Assembly (NCBI GenBank): GCA_015709205.1
Contig: JACCQO010000025.1
Coordinates: 1-46,505 of the forward strand
From: Desulfovibrionaceae bacterium
GTDB taxonomy: Bacteria > Desulfobacterota > Desulfovibrionia > Desulfovibrionales > Desulfovibrionaceae
DNA length: 46,505 nucleotides
Reading direction: 5' to 3'
The translations under genes were made by a program, and so were the position numbers. Below are positions 22,243-31,100 of the stretch, piece by piece; the first letter of the stretch is position 1; each line of letters opens with the position of its first letter. The notes beneath the pieces were generated by a model, which was not told the origin of the DNA, ran no database searches, and worked only from the letters and a program-made list of their open reading frames with translations.

Positions 22243-23580
22243 TTAGCCCTCGTAGGACTTGAGCTTGCGCCACAGGGTCGTGCGCGGGATGCCCAGGATC
22301 TGCGAGGCCAGCCCCTTGTTGTAGCCGGTCTTCTCCAGCACGCGCAGGATGTAGCGCTTCTCCATCTCCTCCATGGACAGGAGGCCGTCGCCCTCCACGG
22401 TGGCGAACTCCAGTTCCTGCAGGTCCGCGGGCAGGTCCTGCACGCGGATCTGTTCGCCGTCGGTCAGGGCCACGGAGCGCTCCACGATGTTCTCCAGCTC
22501 GCGCACGTTGCCCGGGAAGCTGTAGCGCATGAGCACATGCAGGGCCTGGGGCTCGATGCCTTCGACCTTCTTGCTGAAGGCCAGGCTGTACTTCTGGATG
22601 AAGTGCTTGACGAGCAGGGGGACGTCCTCGCGGCGGTCGGACAGGGCGGGCAGGGCGATGGAGACCACGTTGAGGCGGTAGAAGAGGTCCTCGCGGAAGG
22701 TGCCCTCGGCCACCTCGTGCTTGAGGTCCTTGTTGGTGGCCGCGATGAGGCGGATGTCCAGCTCCACGGGGCGCACCCCGCCCACGCGCAGGATGCGCCG
22801 CTCCTGGATGACGTGCAGGAGCAGGACCTGCATGTTCAGGGGCATCTCGCCGATCTCGTCCAGGAAGACCGTGCCCCCGGCCGCGGATTCCAGGAGCCCG
22901 ACCTTGGTGGCCTGGGCCCCGGTGAAGGCCCCCTTTTCGTAGCCGAAGAGCTCGCTGCTGATCAGTTCGTCCGTGAATCCGCCGCAGTTGAAGGACACGA
23001 AGGGCTTGGAGCTGCGCGGGGAGTTGCGGTGGATGGCCTCGGCCACCAGGGCCTTGCCCGTGCCGCTCGCGCCCTCCAGGAGCACGTTGCAGTCCACGGG
23101 CGCGACCTTGCGGATCACGGAGTAGAGCTTCTGCATGGCCGGGCTGGCCCCGACCATGCGGTTCAGCCGTCCGTCCTGGATGGCCTCGCGCAGCCGCTCG
23201 TTCTCGCGCCGCAACAGGACCTTGTCCAGGGCCGTGCGCGCCAGCAGGCGCACGTCCTCCAGCTGCATGGGCTTGGTCAGGTAGTGGTAGGCCCCGTTCT
23301 TGATGGCCTCCACCGCGCCCTCGATGGTTCCGTAGCCGGTGATGATGATCACCTCGGCACCGCCGTGCACGGCCTTGATGCGTTGCAGGAGGTCCAGGCC
23401 GTTGACGTCCGGGAGCATGAGGTCGAGGAAGACCACGTCGAAGGGCGCGGCGGTCATGCGTTCCAGGAAGCGCTGGCCGAACTGGAAGGTCTCGGTCTCG
23501 TAGCCCTCCTTGCTCAGGGTCTGGCCGAGGCGGCGGCACACGGTCAGTTCGTCGTCCACCACGGCGATGCGGCAGGTCAT
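22243..23580 (-). CDS. Sigma-54-dependent response regulator (NtrC family)
   Basis: A 445-aa activator: receiver domain (1-120; acidic Asp9/Asp10, phospho-acceptor Asp53 in VVFLDLMLPD, Lys103 in LTKP), AAA+ domain (about 140-375; Walker A GASGTGKA at 170-177, GYEKGAFTGA with the sigma-54-contacting GAFTGA at 217-222, Walker B VFLDEIGEM) and a Fis-type helix-turn-helix at the C terminus (GYNKGLASQILGIPRTTLWR). The Walker A box has Ala where GESGTGKE has Glu at two places; the core GTGK is intact. Its ATG overlaps the kinase stop (ATGA). The candidate targets are the paired TGTTCCA-N3-TGGAACA sites before the divergent operon at 25613. Confidence 0.93.
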   Translation of the reverse strand: MTCRIAVVDDELTVCRRLGQTLSKEGYETETFQFGQRFLERMTAAPFDVVFLDLMLPDVNGLDLLQRIKAVHGGAEVIIITGYGTIEGAVEAIKNGAYHYLTKPMQLEDVRLLARTALDKVLLRRENERLREAIQDGRLNRMVGASPAMQKLYSVIRKVAPVDCNVLLEGASGTGKALVAEAIHRNSPRSSKPFVSFNCGGFTDELISSELFGYEKGAFTGAQATKVGLLESAAGGTVFLDEIGEMPLNMQVLLLHVIQERRILRVGGVRPVELDIRLIAATNKDLKHEVAEGTFREDLFYRLNVVSIALPALSDRREDVPLLVKHFIQKYSLAFSKKVEGIEPQALHVLMRYSFPGNVRELENIVERSVALTDGEQIRVQDLPADLQELEFATVEGDGLLSMEEMEKRYILRVLEKTGYNKGLASQILGIPRTTLWRKLKSYEG

Positions 23581-25133
23581 TGCGGCTCCTTGAAGGTGTC
23601 GGGGGGAGTGCCTGGGGGAGTGCCGGGGGCCGGATCCGGCTCCGCGGGTTCGGTGCGCACGGCGGGGAGGTAGATGGAAAAGACCGTGCCGCCGTCGGGC
23701 TCGCTCTGTACCTCGATGCGGCCGCGGTGGCGGCGCACCAGGGAATAGGTCACGGCCAGCCCCAGCCCGGTGCCCTGGCCCACGCGCTTGGTGGTGTAGA
23801 AGGGCTCGAAGATGTGCTGCATCTGCTCCTCGGACATGCCCTTGCCCGTGTCGCGGATGTCCACGCGCACGCCCTCGCCGGAGCGGTGCGCGCCCAGGGT
23901 GATGGTTCCGCCTTCCTCCATGGCCTGGATGGCGTTGAGGATCAGGTTCATGAAGGCCTGTCCCAGGTTGCGCGCGTTGCCCGCCACGCGCGGCAGGTCG
24001 CGCTCCAGGTCGGCCCGGAGGGTGACGTTGTTGACCATGAGCTGGTTCTTGAGCAGGCCGATGGTGTCCTGGATCACGTCGAGGATGGACAGGGGCGTGA
24101 ACGAGGGCTGCTCGGTGCGCGAGAAGTCCAGGAGATCCTTGACGATCTCGCCAGCGCGCTCGGACTGGGTGATCAGGTCGCCGAGCATTTCCGTGGCCTC
24201 GGCGTCCAGGGTTTCGCCGTAGTCCTCCACCAGGGCCTGGGCCGTGATGGAGATGTTGTTGAGCGGGTTGTTCAGCTCGTGGGCGATGCCCGCGGTGAAG
24301 GTGCCCAGGGCGGCCATCTTGCGGGCCTGGAGCAGGTCCTCCTGGTTGACCTCCAGCTCCTGGGCCATGCGGTTCAGGGCGCAGAGCAGGTCGTGGATCT
24401 CGTCGTGCTCCATGCCCTCGCAGGAGACCGGGCTGAAGTCGCCCCGGGCCACGCGCCGGGTGACCTGGGACACGGCGGCCAGGGGCTTGAGCAACCGGCT
24501 GAAGAGCAGCTTGCCCAGCAGGACCATGAGCAGCACGAAGACCGCCAGGAAGAAGAAGGGCAGGATCGAGGTGCGCAGGATGGCGCTGTGGATGCGCGCG
24601 CGCTTGGTCTTGAGCAGCCCGTCCACGTACTGGAGCATCTCCTTGCCCAGGGCGCGGATGCGCTCGCCCACGGCCAGAGCCGGGTCGGTCCCGGGCGCGT
24701 TGCTTCTCACGGCCGGGGCCGCGTCGCCCGCCTCCGCCTCCGCCGTCGCGCGCACGGTCATGGCGTGGAACTGCTGCGCCAGGTGCTTGTAGGCCGTCAG
24801 GTCGTTGCGGAACCGGGTAAAGCGCTCCGCGCTGGACACGGCCACGATGTCCTCGGCCAGCTCGTCGCTCAGGACCTCGATCTTGTCCAGAAAGCCGAGC
24901 TGGTCCGCCAGGCTCTCGGGGTCGTGGAAGTAGAGCAGGTTCTTCTCGAACCGGCGCACCTCCAGGATGGACTTGAGCAGGTCGTCGTAGCGTTCGCTGG
25001 TCAGCAGCCTGCCGCGTACGATGTACAGGCTGGCCACGCTCCACAGGGTCAGCATGCAGATGGACACGAAGGTCACGGCGAAGAGGATGACGACCTTGCC
25101 GCGGATGGTCTGGGTCAGTTGGCGCAAGCGCAT
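23577..25133 (-). CDS. Membrane-bound sensor histidine kinase
   Basis: A 518-aa kinase with transmembrane segments at about 13-36 and 190-212. They enclose a periplasmic, mainly helical sensor region of about 150 residues, followed by a HAMP domain, a HisKA domain with His285 in FTAGIAHELNNPLN, and an HATPase domain (N box NLILNAIQAM, G boxes DTGKGM and GQGTGLGLAV). A short Pro-rich tail follows. The ATG at 25133 begins MRLRQLTQTIRGKVV, a basic segment before the first helix; the Arg-rich upstream frame is not supported. It is translationally coupled to the sigma-54 response regulator, its presumed partner. The ligand is unknown; the periplasmic part lacks a Cys or haem motif. Confidence 0.92.
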   Translation of the reverse strand: MRLRQLTQTIRGKVVILFAVTFVSICMLTLWSVASLYIVRGRLLTSERYDDLLKSILEVRRFEKNLLYFHDPESLADQLGFLDKIEVLSDELAEDIVAVSSAERFTRFRNDLTAYKHLAQQFHAMTVRATAEAEAGDAAPAVRSNAPGTDPALAVGERIRALGKEMLQYVDGLLKTKRARIHSAILRTSILPFFFLAVFVLLMVLLGKLLFSRLLKPLAAVSQVTRRVARGDFSPVSCEGMEHDEIHDLLCALNRMAQELEVNQEDLLQARKMAALGTFTAGIAHELNNPLNNISITAQALVEDYGETLDAEATEMLGDLITQSERAGEIVKDLLDFSRTEQPSFTPLSILDVIQDTIGLLKNQLMVNNVTLRADLERDLPRVAGNARNLGQAFMNLILNAIQAMEEGGTITLGAHRSGEGVRVDIRDTGKGMSEEQMQHIFEPFYTTKRVGQGTGLGLAVTYSLVRRHRGRIEVQSEPDGGTVFSIYLPAVRTEPAEPDPAPGTPPGTPPDTFKEPQ

Positions 25134-25440
25134 GGTGGTGTCCCCGCTGGGCCGGGATGCGGCGCGGCGCGTGCCCCGGGACGGGGCGCGCGGGCGCGGG
25201 CCGCGGGATTTCGCCCGGCTCCGGCGCAGGTAGCAAAGTTCGTTCCTGTATGGACTGCGCGCGGGCCCTGATGGTCCGGCGGAAGCGCAACGCCGTTCGC
25301 GCCGCGTCCCCCGCGATTTTTTCCCTTTCCCCTCGGCCGGATACGGCCGGAACACGGCCCCCAGCGCCGGAACGGCGCGCCGCGTCCCGGCCGTCCCAGG
25401 CCCGTCCACGCACGCTCCAGCCTACCCCTTTTCCCCGGTT
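25134..25440. other. Upstream region of the kinase gene, no gene seen
   Basis: This 300-bp GC-rich stretch contains the unresolved promoter for the minus-strand kinase-regulator pair. No consensus -10/-35 or sigma-54 pattern is convincing. The open frames crossing it are Arg/Pro-rich extensions without homology. Confidence 0.4.
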
Positions 25441-25457
25441 TGTTCCAGCGTGGAACG
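25441..25457. promoter_or_regulatory. Activator site UAS1, TGTTCCA-N3-TGGAACG
   Basis: The motif TGTTCCA-GCG-TGGAAC has 6-bp perfect arms (25442-25447 and 25451-25456). Its centre is 41 bp from UAS2, about four helical turns, and about 148 bp before the inferred start site. That placement is typical for NtrC-family hexamer assembly. Confidence 0.7.
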
Positions 25458-25481
25458 ACGCGCCTGAAATGCCGCACATCG

Positions 25482-25498
25482 TTTTCCATATTGGAACA
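25482..25498. promoter_or_regulatory. Activator site UAS2, TTTTCCA-N3-TGGAACA
   Basis: The second copy of the 17-bp motif, with one mismatch in the left arm and an AT spacer (TAT). Centre about 107 bp before the inferred start site. UAS1, UAS2 and the perfect copy at 22101-22117 share TTCCA-N3-TGGAAC. Confidence 0.7.
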
Positions 25499-25541
25499 AG
25501 CGGTCCGCCTCGGCCCGGTCCGCTGTCCGGTCCTCCTCAAA

Positions 25542-25554
25542 AAAATATTTGATT
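25542..25554 (-). promoter_or_regulatory. IHF-like bending site
   Basis: On the minus strand AATCAA-ATAT-TTT matches WATCAA-N4-TTR except the last base, next to an A-tract (25538-25545). It lies between UAS2 and the -24/-12 promoter, where IHF normally bends DNA to bring the activator to sigma-54 polymerase. Confidence 0.5.
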
Positions 25555-25571
25555 GCGGCCTGTTGCCCGCG

Positions 25572-25586
25572 TGGCACCGTCGTTGC
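25572..25586 (+). promoter_or_regulatory. Sigma-54 (-24/-12) promoter
   Basis: TGGCAC (25572-25577), five bases, then TTGC (25583-25586), an exact match to the sigma-54 consensus. Transcription is expected at about 25597, 16 nt before the first ATG of the operon. With UAS1, UAS2 and the IHF-like site this forms a complete NtrC-type control region. Confidence 0.88.
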
Positions 25587-25612
25587 TTTGGCCCGGGCAA
25601 GCGAGGAGACGC

Positions 25613-26053
25613 ATGGAGAAGATTCTTGTCGGCATGCACGCCGCGCACTGCGGCTGGGAAGCGCTTTCCAGGGCGCTGTCCCTGGCCGGGCGCATGGAGG
25701 CGGTGGTCTACGTGCTCCTGGTGAAGTCCGCCGAGGAGCACGGGCCCGCGGCCATGCGCGACCAGGAGCTGGAGCGGTCGCTGCGCGCGCGCATCGACCA
25801 GGCCCAGCAGCCCGGGCGCGTGCCTCCCGGCCGGGTGCAGCTTTTCACGGCCGCGGGCAATTACGAGGAAGAGGTCGTCGGGTTCGCGAATCGGTACAGG
25901 ATCACGCTGCTGGTGGCGGAGACCGCGGAGTCCGAGTCCGGCGGCGCGCACAGGGGGCCCTCGGCCATGGACAGGATCCGGCACCGGCTGCGCTGCCGGG
26001 TCGAGCTGGTGGCCCCGAAACGACGCACAACCACACGAGGGAACGAGCAATGA
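25613..26053 (+). CDS. Small Usp-like (Rossmann-fold) protein
   Basis: A 146-aa cytoplasmic protein with the layout of a universal stress protein: first strand MEKILVGMHAAHCGWEALSRAL, a second strand AVVYVLLVKS, a third VQLFTAAGNYEEEVVGFA, and RYRITLLVAET. The terminal ATP-binding G-2x-G-9x-GS is absent (only MDRIRHRLRCRVELVAP), so nucleotide binding is doubtful. ATG 25613 follows GAGGAG by 5 nt and is the first start after the sigma-54 promoter. It overlaps the permease gene by four bases (ATGA). Its role in the operon is unknown; a regulatory partner for the permease or the kinase-like paralogues is possible. Confidence 0.78.
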   Translation: MEKILVGMHAAHCGWEALSRALSLAGRMEAVVYVLLVKSAEEHGPAAMRDQELERSLRARIDQAQQPGRVPPGRVQLFTAAGNYEEEVVGFANRYRITLLVAETAESESGGAHRGPSAMDRIRHRLRCRVELVAPKRRTTTRGNEQ

Positions 26054-26991
26054 GCATTTCGATGGATTTGTACCTGCCCATCGCGGGCAACGCCATGAAC
26101 ATCTTCGCCGTGCTGGGCCTGGGCGGGCTCGTGGGGTTGCTCTCGGGCATCTTCGGCGTGGGCGGCGGGTTCCTGATGACCCCGCTGCTGATCATGCTGG
26201 GCATTCCGCCCACGGTGGCCGCGGCCTCGGACTCCAACCAGATCGTGGGCGCGTCCACCTCGGGCACCCTGGCCCACTTCCGGCTCGGCAACGTGGATTT
26301 CAAGATGGGCGTGCTGCTGCTGGTCGGCGGCGTGGTCGGCGGCACCGGCGGCGTCCAGGTCATCAAGATTCTGCGCGCCATGGGCAACGCCGACTTCCTG
26401 ATCAACGCCACCTACGTGGTCATGCTCGGGCTCATCGGCGGCTACATGTTCTACGAGTCCCTGGCGTCCATGCGGGCCTCCAAGGCCCCCCGGAGCGCCG
26501 CCAAGAAGGCGCCGGCCAAGCCCTCGCGCTACGGCCGCATGCTCCAGGCCCTGCCCTGGCAGACAGACTTCCCGCGTTCGGGCGTGCGCATCTCCCTGCT
26601 CATGCCCCTGGTGCTCGGCGGCTTCGTGGGCGTGCTCGCGGCCATCATGGGCGTGGGCGGCGGCTTCATCATGGTCCCGGTGATGGTCTACCTGCTGCGC
26701 ATGCCCATGCACGTGGTCGTGGGCACGAGCCTGTTCCAGATCCTGTTCACCTGCATGAACGTGACCATCATGCAGGCGGCCACCAACCACACCGTGGACT
26801 TCGTGCTCGCCCTGCTGCTGCTCATCGGCTCGGCCGTGGGCGCGCAGTTCGGGGCCAAGATCGGCAAACGCCTGTCCGGCGACCACCTCAAGATCTTCCT
26901 GGCCACCCTGGTGCTCGTGGTCATGGTCAAGATGCTCTACGGCCTGCTGGTGCGCCCGGACGTGCTGCTGGCCTACGCGGGAGGGCACTAG
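26050..26991 (+). CDS. TauE/SafE-family membrane permease (DUF81)
   Basis: A 313-aa polytopic protein with two homologous halves typical of TauE/SafE. The repeats GLLSGIFGVGGGFLMTPLL (about 27-45) and GVLAAIMGVGGGFIMVPVM (about 198-216) are the family hallmark, each followed by a PxxVAxxxxSxxIV or MxxVVGTSLFQI block. A hydrophilic, Lys-rich loop (MRASKAPRSAAKKAPAKPS) joins the halves. Family members move sulfite, sulfoacetate or other organosulfur anions. In a sulfate reducer a sulfur oxyanion is tempting but unproven. It begins inside the end of the upstream gene and is followed after one base by the Alph_Pro_TM gene. Confidence 0.9.
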   Translation: MSISMDLYLPIAGNAMNIFAVLGLGGLVGLLSGIFGVGGGFLMTPLLIMLGIPPTVAAASDSNQIVGASTSGTLAHFRLGNVDFKMGVLLLVGGVVGGTGGVQVIKILRAMGNADFLINATYVVMLGLIGGYMFYESLASMRASKAPRSAAKKAPAKPSRYGRMLQALPWQTDFPRSGVRISLLMPLVLGGFVGVLAAIMGVGGGFIMVPVMVYLLRMPMHVVVGTSLFQILFTCMNVTIMQAATNHTVDFVLALLLLIGSAVGAQFGAKIGKRLSGDHLKIFLATLVLVVMVKMLYGLLVRPDVLLAYAGGH

Positions 26992-26992
26992 A

Positions 26993-27787
26993 ATGAAGAC
27001 GCTCAAGATCCTCTTTCCCCTGGCCTGCGCGCTGGCCTGCATCCTGGTGCTGGCCGTCCTGGCCGGTCCGGCCCGCGCCGCCGGGACCGAGCTCCTGGTC
27101 CAGCCCGAGTCCGTGCGCATCGGCACCTTCTACGACGGCGCGACCCTCACGGTCACGGGCGAGGTCCCGGCGGGCAGCGACGTGGTCGTGACCTTCGAAG
27201 GCAAGTCCGACGACCTGCACATGAAGCGCAAGGGCAAGGCGCTCGGCCTGTTCTGGATGAACATGGGCTCCGTGACCATCACCCACGCCCCGAGCGTGAG
27301 CCTGACGTGCGCCACCCGGCCCCTGGCCGAGCTGGCCGCGGGCAAGGGCGCGGACGCCGCGCTGGGCCTCGGTGAACTGCGCGGCGAGATCGGCATCGAG
27401 CCCTCCGGCCCGGACGACGCCATGCTCTTCGACGAATTCGTCAAGCTCAAGCGCGGCGAGGGCCTCTACAAGGAGACCGTGGGCAACGTGGAAATGGCCG
27501 CCGGGCCCGAGGGAAGCGCGGACGCGGCCACCTTCACGGCCACCGTGGACCTGCCCTCGCGCCTGGCCCCCGGCCCCTACCTGGTGCACGCCGTGGCCCT
27601 GAAGGACGGCGTGGTCGTCTGGCGGGGCAACGCGCCCGTGCAGGCGGAGCTGGTGGGCACGCCGAAGTTCATCGCGGATTTGGCCTTCAACCACGGCGCG
27701 CTCTTCGGTATCCTGGCGACGGTCGTCGCCATCCTCGGAGGCCTGATCATCGGCTGGCTCTTCCAGGGGGCGTCCGGAGCGCATTAA
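26993..27787 (+). CDS. Alph_Pro_TM / TIGR02186-type membrane-anchored extracytoplasmic protein
   Basis: A 264-aa protein with an N-terminal signal (hydrophobic stretch to about residue 27, ending GPARAA), a beta-rich extracytoplasmic part and one C-terminal transmembrane helix (ALFGILATVVAILGGLIIGW). Family features are ELLVQPESVRIGTFYDGATLTVTG, DVVVTFEGK, and GLFWMNMGSVTI. This family is commonly found beside TauE/SafE permeases, as here (1-bp gap), so a partner or substrate-handling subunit for the permease is likely. The central alpha segment FDEFVKLKRGEGLYKE is also characteristic. The biochemical role is not established. The next gene follows after 18 bp. Confidence 0.85.
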   Translation: MKTLKILFPLACALACILVLAVLAGPARAAGTELLVQPESVRIGTFYDGATLTVTGEVPAGSDVVVTFEGKSDDLHMKRKGKALGLFWMNMGSVTITHAPSVSLTCATRPLAELAAGKGADAALGLGELRGEIGIEPSGPDDAMLFDEFVKLKRGEGLYKETVGNVEMAAGPEGSADAATFTATVDLPSRLAPGPYLVHAVALKDGVVVWRGNAPVQAELVGTPKFIADLAFNHGALFGILATVVAILGGLIIGWLFQGASGAH

Positions 27788-27805
27788 CCAACCAAGGACA
27801 AGCAC

Positions 27806-30565
27806 ATGGCCGGTCTGAAGGACGCGCTGCACCGCCTCTTGCACCGGGAGCCCGAAGTGGGCTTCTCGGTCCGTTACCAGGAGTTCCGCACCCTGCTGGA
27901 GCGCAACAACCGCATCCAGGAACTCATGGCCGACATGGGCGACAAGCTCAGCGGCGAGTACGTCTTCGACCGCCAGTACATCCACAGCGCCTGCGACGAG
28001 CTCGGCGATCTGGTCCTCAAACAGATCGCCGAGCTCAGCGCGTTGCGCCAGGCCGTGACCCGCAAGGGCGACGACGCCCTGTTCGTGGCCTTCGACCGCG
28101 TCCAGCGCGCCCTGCAGGACGAGCTGGCGGGCCGCCGCCACTTCGGCGGCGGGCCGCGGGTGCTTTCCCTGGACGAGATAACCCTGGACCGGAGCGACGA
28201 GGTGGGCCGCAAGAACGCGGTGCTGGGGTTGGCGCGCAACGTGCTGGACCTGCCCACGCCGGACGGCTTCGCGGTCTCCTTCCGGGCGCACCGCGAGTTC
28301 TGGGAGGCCAACGGCCTGGGCGAGGCCGTGCGCGCGGCCGAGGCCCGGCTGGACGCGCTGGCGGGCCGCCCGGCCGCGGAGTGGGCCGTGGCCCTCAAGG
28401 AGGTTTCGGCCGAGATCCGCGAGCGCGTGCTCGCGGGCCAGGTGCCCAAGGCCCTGGCCCAGGAGATCCACCGCGCCGCGCGCCACGTGGCCCGGCGCTC
28501 CGTCGCGGCCACGGACCGGCTGGAGGTGCCCGTGCGCGAGACGCCCGTGACCTTCGCCGTGCGCTCCAGCGCCTGGGAGGAGGACGAGGCCCCCAGCTTC
28601 GCGGGCCAGAACCTGACTCTGCTCAACGTGGGGGCCGACGACCTGGCCGAGGCCTACAAGCGCGTGCTCGCCGGGGCCTACTCGCGGCGCTGCTGGCTCT
28701 ACCGCCGCAACCGGGGCATGCGCTCGGACGAGGCCGCCGTGGCCGTGGGCATGCACCGCATGGTCGATGCGCGCGTCAGCGGCGTGCTCTACACCCTGGA
28801 CCCCGCGCCGCCCGCGTGCGGCCCCGCGACGGCCGCCGAGACCTGCGCCGGTCCGACCGTCGATCCGGCCGCCGATCTGGCCGCCGCGCCGGGCGCGGCC
28901 GCCGGGCGCGCCATCCTGGTCAGCGCCACCTGGGGGTGCGGCGCGGCCGTGACCGACGGCAGCGCGCCCGTGGATTTCTTCCGCCTGGAGCGCGAGCACC
29001 CGCACCGCGTGCTGGAGTCGCGCATCGCCGTGAAGGCGCGGCGCATGGCCCTGGCCCCGGACGGCGGCCTGGAGGAGGCCGAGGTGGAGCCGGAGCTGCG
29101 CGAGGCCCCGTGCCTGACCCCGGAGCAGCTCGCCCGCCTGGCCGACGCGGCCCTGCTCTTGGAGCGCTACGACAAGCGGCCCCAGGACATGGAATGGGCC
29201 TTCGACCGCGAGGGGCGGCTGGTGGTGCTCCAGGTCCGGCCCCTGGCGCTGGAGCAGGCCGGGCCGGAGGCCTGCCCGGACATCGAGGCGGCCACGCGCA
29301 ACCACGAGGCGCTCTTCACCGGCCGGGGCCTGGTGGCCCAGCGCGGGGTGGGCATGGGCCGCGTCTTCGTGCTCCGCGACCTGGAGCGCATGGACGAGGT
29401 GCCCCAGGGGGCCGTGCTGGTCACGCGCTTTCCCTCGCCGCGCCTGTCGCGCGTCATGCGCCGCGTGCACGGCATCGTCACCGAGCTGGGCTCGCCCACC
29501 GGGCACCTGGCGACCATCGCGCGCGAGTTCCGCGTGCCGACCGTCGTGCGCGTGGAGAATGCCACCACGCTGCTGCCCGAGGGCGAGGCCGTGACCCTGG
29601 ACGCCGAGCACGGCACGGTCTACCGCGGCGCGGTGGAGGAGCTGCGCTATTTCGAGCTGACCGAGGAGAGCGTGTTCGAGGACTCGGCCGAATACCGGTT
29701 GCTGCGCCGGGTGCTGGAGCGCATCACGCCCCTGACGCCCATGGAGGGCGGGGATTCGGCGCTGCGGCCCGGCGTGCTGCCCGAGCCGGACCGCTGCCGC
29801 ACCCTGCACGACATCACGCGCCACATCCACCTCAAGGCCGTGGAAAGCCTGATCGCCTACAGCGAGCGCGCGGGCAACGGCTGCCCCGCGCCCATGCGCC
29901 TGGAGACCGGCCTGCCCCTGGGGCTGGTGGTCCTGGACTTCGACGGCGGGGTGGAGCCCGGGGCCGCGCGCGCCGGGCGCGACCTGGTCTGCGCGGACAT
30001 CGCCAGCCTGCCGCTGCGCCCGCTCCTGCAGGGCATGCTCTGCACGGACATGTGGCCCCGCGACCCGGTCTCCGTGGACCTGGGCAGCTTTCTTTCCAGC
30101 TTCACGCGGACCCTGTCCTTTTCCCAGGCCGCGCCGGACAAGGTGGGCCGCAACCTGGCGGTCATCGGCCGCCGCTACCTGAATCTCGGCCTGAGGCTGG
30201 GCTACCACTCCTCCTGGATCGTGGCCCAGATCTCCGACGTGCTGGAGGAGAACTACGCGACCTTCACCTTTCTGGGCGGGGTCACGCACGTGACGCGGCG
30301 GTCGCGCCGGGCGAGGTTTCTGGCGGACATTCTGGAGCGGTTCGACTTCAGGACCGACGTGCGCGGCGACATGGTCACCGCGCGGTTCAAGAACGGCCAG
30401 CCCGCGCGCATGCAGGAGCAGTTGCGCCTGCTCGGCTGGCTGATCGGCTACACGCGCCAGCTCGACGTGCAGATGTACGACGACGAGCAGGTGGACGCCT
30501 GCGTGGCGGATTTTCTGCAACGGGTGCAAAAGAACAGGGAGGCGGGCGATGACCGCGACTGCTGA
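27806..30565 (+). CDS. PEP-synthase-like paralogue 1: ATP-grasp plus phosphohistidine domain with a non-PpsA C terminus
   Basis: A 919-aa protein. Residues 15-95 form a helical N-terminal domain (FRTLLERNNRIQELM, GEYVFDRQY). Residues 110-485 resemble the PpsA/PPDK ATP-grasp: FAVRSSAWEEDEAPSFAGQN (250-269) and QDMEWAFDREGRLVVLQVRP (about 458-477). Residues 500-615 are the PEP-utiliser mobile domain with candidate phospho-acceptor His567 in GSPTGHLATIAREFRVP (cf. GGRTCHAAI in PpsA). The PEP/pyruvate TIM barrel (GSNDxTQ, etc.) is absent. Instead, residues 630-915 form a domain shared with the two paralogues (DRCRTLHDITRH, RRYLNLGLRLGYHS). First and best-preserved of three; overlaps the receiver gene by 17 nt. 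Confidence 0.85.
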   Translation: MAGLKDALHRLLHREPEVGFSVRYQEFRTLLERNNRIQELMADMGDKLSGEYVFDRQYIHSACDELGDLVLKQIAELSALRQAVTRKGDDALFVAFDRVQRALQDELAGRRHFGGGPRVLSLDEITLDRSDEVGRKNAVLGLARNVLDLPTPDGFAVSFRAHREFWEANGLGEAVRAAEARLDALAGRPAAEWAVALKEVSAEIRERVLAGQVPKALAQEIHRAARHVARRSVAATDRLEVPVRETPVTFAVRSSAWEEDEAPSFAGQNLTLLNVGADDLAEAYKRVLAGAYSRRCWLYRRNRGMRSDEAAVAVGMHRMVDARVSGVLYTLDPAPPACGPATAAETCAGPTVDPAADLAAAPGAAAGRAILVSATWGCGAAVTDGSAPVDFFRLEREHPHRVLESRIAVKARRMALAPDGGLEEAEVEPELREAPCLTPEQLARLADAALLLERYDKRPQDMEWAFDREGRLVVLQVRPLALEQAGPEACPDIEAATRNHEALFTGRGLVAQRGVGMGRVFVLRDLERMDEVPQGAVLVTRFPSPRLSRVMRRVHGIVTELGSPTGHLATIAREFRVPTVVRVENATTLLPEGEAVTLDAEHGTVYRGAVEELRYFELTEESVFEDSAEYRLLRRVLERITPLTPMEGGDSALRPGVLPEPDRCRTLHDITRHIHLKAVESLIAYSERAGNGCPAPMRLETGLPLGLVVLDFDGGVEPGAARAGRDLVCADIASLPLRPLLQGMLCTDMWPRDPVSVDLGSFLSSFTRTLSFSQAAPDKVGRNLAVIGRRYLNLGLRLGYHSSWIVAQISDVLEENYATFTFLGGVTHVTRRSRRARFLADILERFDFRTDVRGDMVTARFKNGQPARMQEQLRLLGWLIGYTRQLDVQMYDDEQVDACVADFLQRVQKNREAGDDRDC

Positions 30566-31091
30566 CGACGAACGGAACGGTGTCAATGAGATAGGCGGGA
30601 CAGGCGGGACTGGTGGGACTGGCAAGACAGCCGAGTCCGGCGGGCCCGGCGGAACGGGCGCGCACCGGCGGCGCATCCTCATCCTGGACGACGAGCCCAT
30701 CGTCTGCAAGCGGCTGCGGCCCGCGTTCCAGAAGGCGGGCTACGAGGTGGAGGTCTTCACGGACAGCGCCACGGCCATGGACGCCGTGCGCGGGCGCGAC
30801 TTCGACATCGTGATCACGGACCTGAAGATGGAGGGCACGGACGGCATGCGTTTTCTCACGGCGGTCAAGGAGCGGCGTCCGCGCACGGAGTGCATCGTGA
30901 TCACGGGCTTCGCCACCCTGGAGACGGCCAAGGAGTCCTTCCGCAAGGGGGCCTACGACTTCGTGGCCAAGCCCTTCAAGCTCAGCGACATCATGGCCGT
31001 GGTCCGGCGGTTGGAGCAGGAACGGTTCGGCGACCCCGACGGCGGGCAGCCGGGCCAGATCCAGTCCGAACCGGGTGAAAAGGACGCCTAG
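30549..31091 (+). CDS. Stand-alone response-regulator receiver protein
   Basis: A 180-aa protein with one CheY-like receiver (about 42-160): acidic pair Asp47/Asp48 (LILDDEP), phospho-acceptor Asp91 (IVITDLKMEG), Thr119 and Lys141 (VAKPFK). No DNA-binding output domain follows; the C-terminal 25 residues are a polar tail. The N-terminal 35 residues are a Gly/Thr-rich linker built of 9-bp tandem units (GGT-type repeats at about 30594-30640). It starts inside the end of paralogue 1 and lies between two PEP-synthase-like genes. It probably controls one of them by protein contact, or acts as a phosphate relay or sink; its cognate kinase may be the one encoded at 23577. Confidence 0.88.
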   Translation: MTATADDERNGVNEIGGTGGTGGTGKTAESGGPGGTGAHRRRILILDDEPIVCKRLRPAFQKAGYEVEVFTDSATAMDAVRGRDFDIVITDLKMEGTDGMRFLTAVKERRPRTECIVITGFATLETAKESFRKGAYDFVAKPFKLSDIMAVVRRLEQERFGDPDGGQPGQIQSEPGEKDA

Positions 31092-31100
31092 CCCCGCGCC

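Noticed and set aside
16850-23539. A 2229-codon open frame on the minus strand across the fdh genes
   Set aside because: It is antisense to well-recognised genes, rich in His/Gly/Arg/Val/Ala as expected from reversed GC-biased codons, and shows no domain.
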